7,381 bases of DNA, from positions 1 to 7,381 of the forward strand of contig JANTGU010000109.1 in the NCBI GenBank assembly GCA_024762735.1. The letters are read 5' to 3'. Position numbers and translations under genes: made by a program. The notes under the pieces are model-generated. The model worked only from the letters and a program-made list of their open reading frames with translations. It made no database searches and was not told where the DNA came from. This DNA comes from Bacteroidales bacterium. Its GTDB lineage: Bacteria > Bacteroidota > Bacteroidia > Bacteroidales > F082. Positions 6,752 through 7,381 of the stretch are shown here, piece by piece. The first letter of the stretch is position 1. Each line of letters begins with the position of its first letter.

Positions 6752-7141
6752 TTACTCTTTAGCGTAAGTAGTGGTAATGGTGCCCAGTTGGGTTTTGCTT
6801 TCGGTAACAATGTAGGGGTCGATAAAGGTACCCAGTTTATGGGCGTCGGTATCCCCTTTAAAGTGATAACTAATTACCTTGGTTTTTTTGTCAAATGTCC
6901 AAACGGCCTCGTAGGTTTTGTTATTAGAAATAATCACCATGACCGAATCATTTTTGATTTTAAAATGAGTTTGCTTTTGTATTTCAACAACCTGCTGAAG
7001 CATTTGCGGGGTATCACGGGTTTCGTTAAAGTCGGTTTTTACATCCTTAACTTTCCAAACCCCGGTCAATTTATTTTCTGTTGAAGAGCATGCCACCAAC
7101 AAGATAACGCTCAAAAACAACATTCTGGATAATACTTTCAT
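6752..7141 (-). CDS. Small lipocalin-like lipoprotein
   Basis: Chosen start is the ATG at 7141, giving 129 residues: a lipoprotein signal peptide MKVLSRMLFLSVILLVAC with lipidated Cys18, then SSTENKLTGVWKVKDVKTDF and about 90 residues rich in beta-strand pattern. The LTGVWKVKDV opening resembles the first strand of lipocalin-like lipoproteins of Bacteroidota; this is a fold-level guess only. An upstream in-frame ATG at 7228 would add 29 residues ahead of the signal peptide. That extension is rejected because it would hide the signal sequence and because an exact -7 promoter match lies inside it. The product is probably anchored in the envelope. It precedes the TlpA-like gene by 24 nt and is likely co-transcribed, but no function can be assigned. 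Confidence 0.8.
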   Translation of the reverse strand: MKVLSRMLFLSVILLVACSSTENKLTGVWKVKDVKTDFNETRDTPQMLQQVVEIQKQTHFKIKNDSVMVIISNNKTYEAVWTFDKKTKVISYHFKGDTDAHKLGTFIDPYIVTESKTQLGTITTTYAKE

Positions 7142-7169
7142 CAAAAAATCTTTAAATTTGTATAAACAG

Positions 7170-7177
7170 CAAAAGTA
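7170..7177 (-). promoter_or_regulatory. -7 promoter element for the lipoprotein/TlpA unit
   Basis: TACTTTTG (minus strand, 7177-7170) is an exact match to the Bacteroidota -7 consensus TAnnTTTG. It is 28 nt upstream of the chosen ATG at 7141, leaving a leader of about 20 nt. The expected -33 TTG is not clear; only A/T-rich sequence with TTAACG is present at roughly the right distance. Confidence 0.5.
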
Positions 7178-7247
7178 ATTTTTTAATGCCGTTAATTTCG
7201 TTAAAAAATGTGAAAGCAATTTATTCAACCCATTTCAATATTTTGAT

Positions 7248-7255
7248 TATCTTTG
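7248..7255 (+). promoter_or_regulatory. -7 promoter element for the exported protein at the right edge
   Basis: TATCTTTG is an exact match to the Bacteroidota -7 consensus TAnnTTTG. It lies 46 nt before the ATG at 7302, with an A/T-rich leader (ATTAATTAACAATAAAAAATT) that is typical of translation starts in this phylum. No good -33 TTG is seen about 20 nt upstream. Confidence 0.5.
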
Positions 7256-7301
7256 CTCTTAATCCATTCTGATATTAATTAACAATAAAAAATTCAGACC
7301 T

Positions 7302-7381
7302 ATGAAAACAAAATTATTAGTAAGTATGTTAGCCGTCTTTTTTTTGTCTCCGGTATTAAAATTATCGGCACAAGATTTTAA
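7302..7381 (+). CDS. N-terminus of an exported protein, truncated by the window edge
   Basis: An ATG at 7302 opens a frame that is still open at the right edge; 26 full codons are visible. They encode a classical Sec signal peptide: a basic start (MKTK), a hydrophobic core (LLVSMLAVFFLSPVL) and a likely signal peptidase I site after LSA, with the mature protein starting QDF. There is no lipobox Cys. It is supported by an A/T-rich leader and a -7 promoter match 46 nt upstream. It is divergent from the small lipoprotein gene. Too little is present to name the protein; a periplasmic or outer-membrane location is expected. Confidence 0.7.
   Translation, partial: MKTKLLVSMLAVFFLSPVLKLSAQDF

Noticed and set aside
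6788..7084. 98-codon plus-strand open frame opposite the small lipoprotein
   Set aside because: It is antisense to a better-supported gene with a lipobox, has no recognisable domain, and has no promoter or leader of its own.
7142..7228. N-terminal 29-residue extension of the small lipoprotein from the ATG at 7228
   Set aside because: It precedes a complete lipoprotein signal peptide that starts at 7141, and an exact -7 promoter match lies within it.

Overview
The window looks like chromosomal DNA from a member of the Bacteroidota. I infer a Bacteroidales/Marinilabiliales-type genome, but cannot assign a genus. Evidence: a lipoprotein with an N-terminal DUF4369-like region and a C-terminal TlpA-type thioredoxin domain, a pattern typical of this phylum; three sequences matching or nearly matching the Bacteroidota -7 promoter element TAnnTTTG; start regions with A/T-rich leaders and no Shine-Dalgarno sequence; and moderate G+C with tightly packed genes. 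No rRNA, tRNA, CRISPR array, insertion sequence or phage gene was seen.

Layout. Bases 1-2034 (+): the 3' part of a periplasmic adaptor (MacA/HlyD-like) of a tripartite efflux pump, followed after 2 nt by tsaB, a tRNA t6A modification gene. Bases 2031-5506 (-): a four-gene block. In transcription order it encodes a PAP2-superfamily membrane enzyme resembling inositol-phosphorylceramide synthases, a CPBP-family membrane protein with altered active-site motifs, an extended SDR (NAD-dependent epimerase/dehydratase), and an LpxL/HtrB-like lipid acyltransferase. The genes are 3 nt apart, overlap by 1 nt, and are 6 nt apart, so they are almost certainly one operon. The last gene meets tsaB tail to tail, and both stop codons are read from one TTAA.

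Bases 5507-5596 separate this operon from the next minus-strand unit. They hold a perfect 11-bp inverted repeat (probable terminator) next to a possible promoter. Bases 5597-7141 (-): a small lipocalin-like lipoprotein gene followed by the TlpA/DUF4369 lipoprotein gene, probably co-transcribed. Bases 7142-7301 are a divergent regulatory region with a -7-like element on each strand. At 7302 (+) an exported protein begins and runs off the window.

The most interesting item is the four-gene lipid-related block. A head-group-transferase-like PAP2 protein, a reductase/epimerase and an acyltransferase in one operon is what a pathway for a complex membrane lipid would need. A sphingolipid, sulfonolipid or acylated glycolipid is possible. 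The CPBP protein would be an unexplained accessory. This functional link is an inference from gene content and spacing and is not shown by the sequence.
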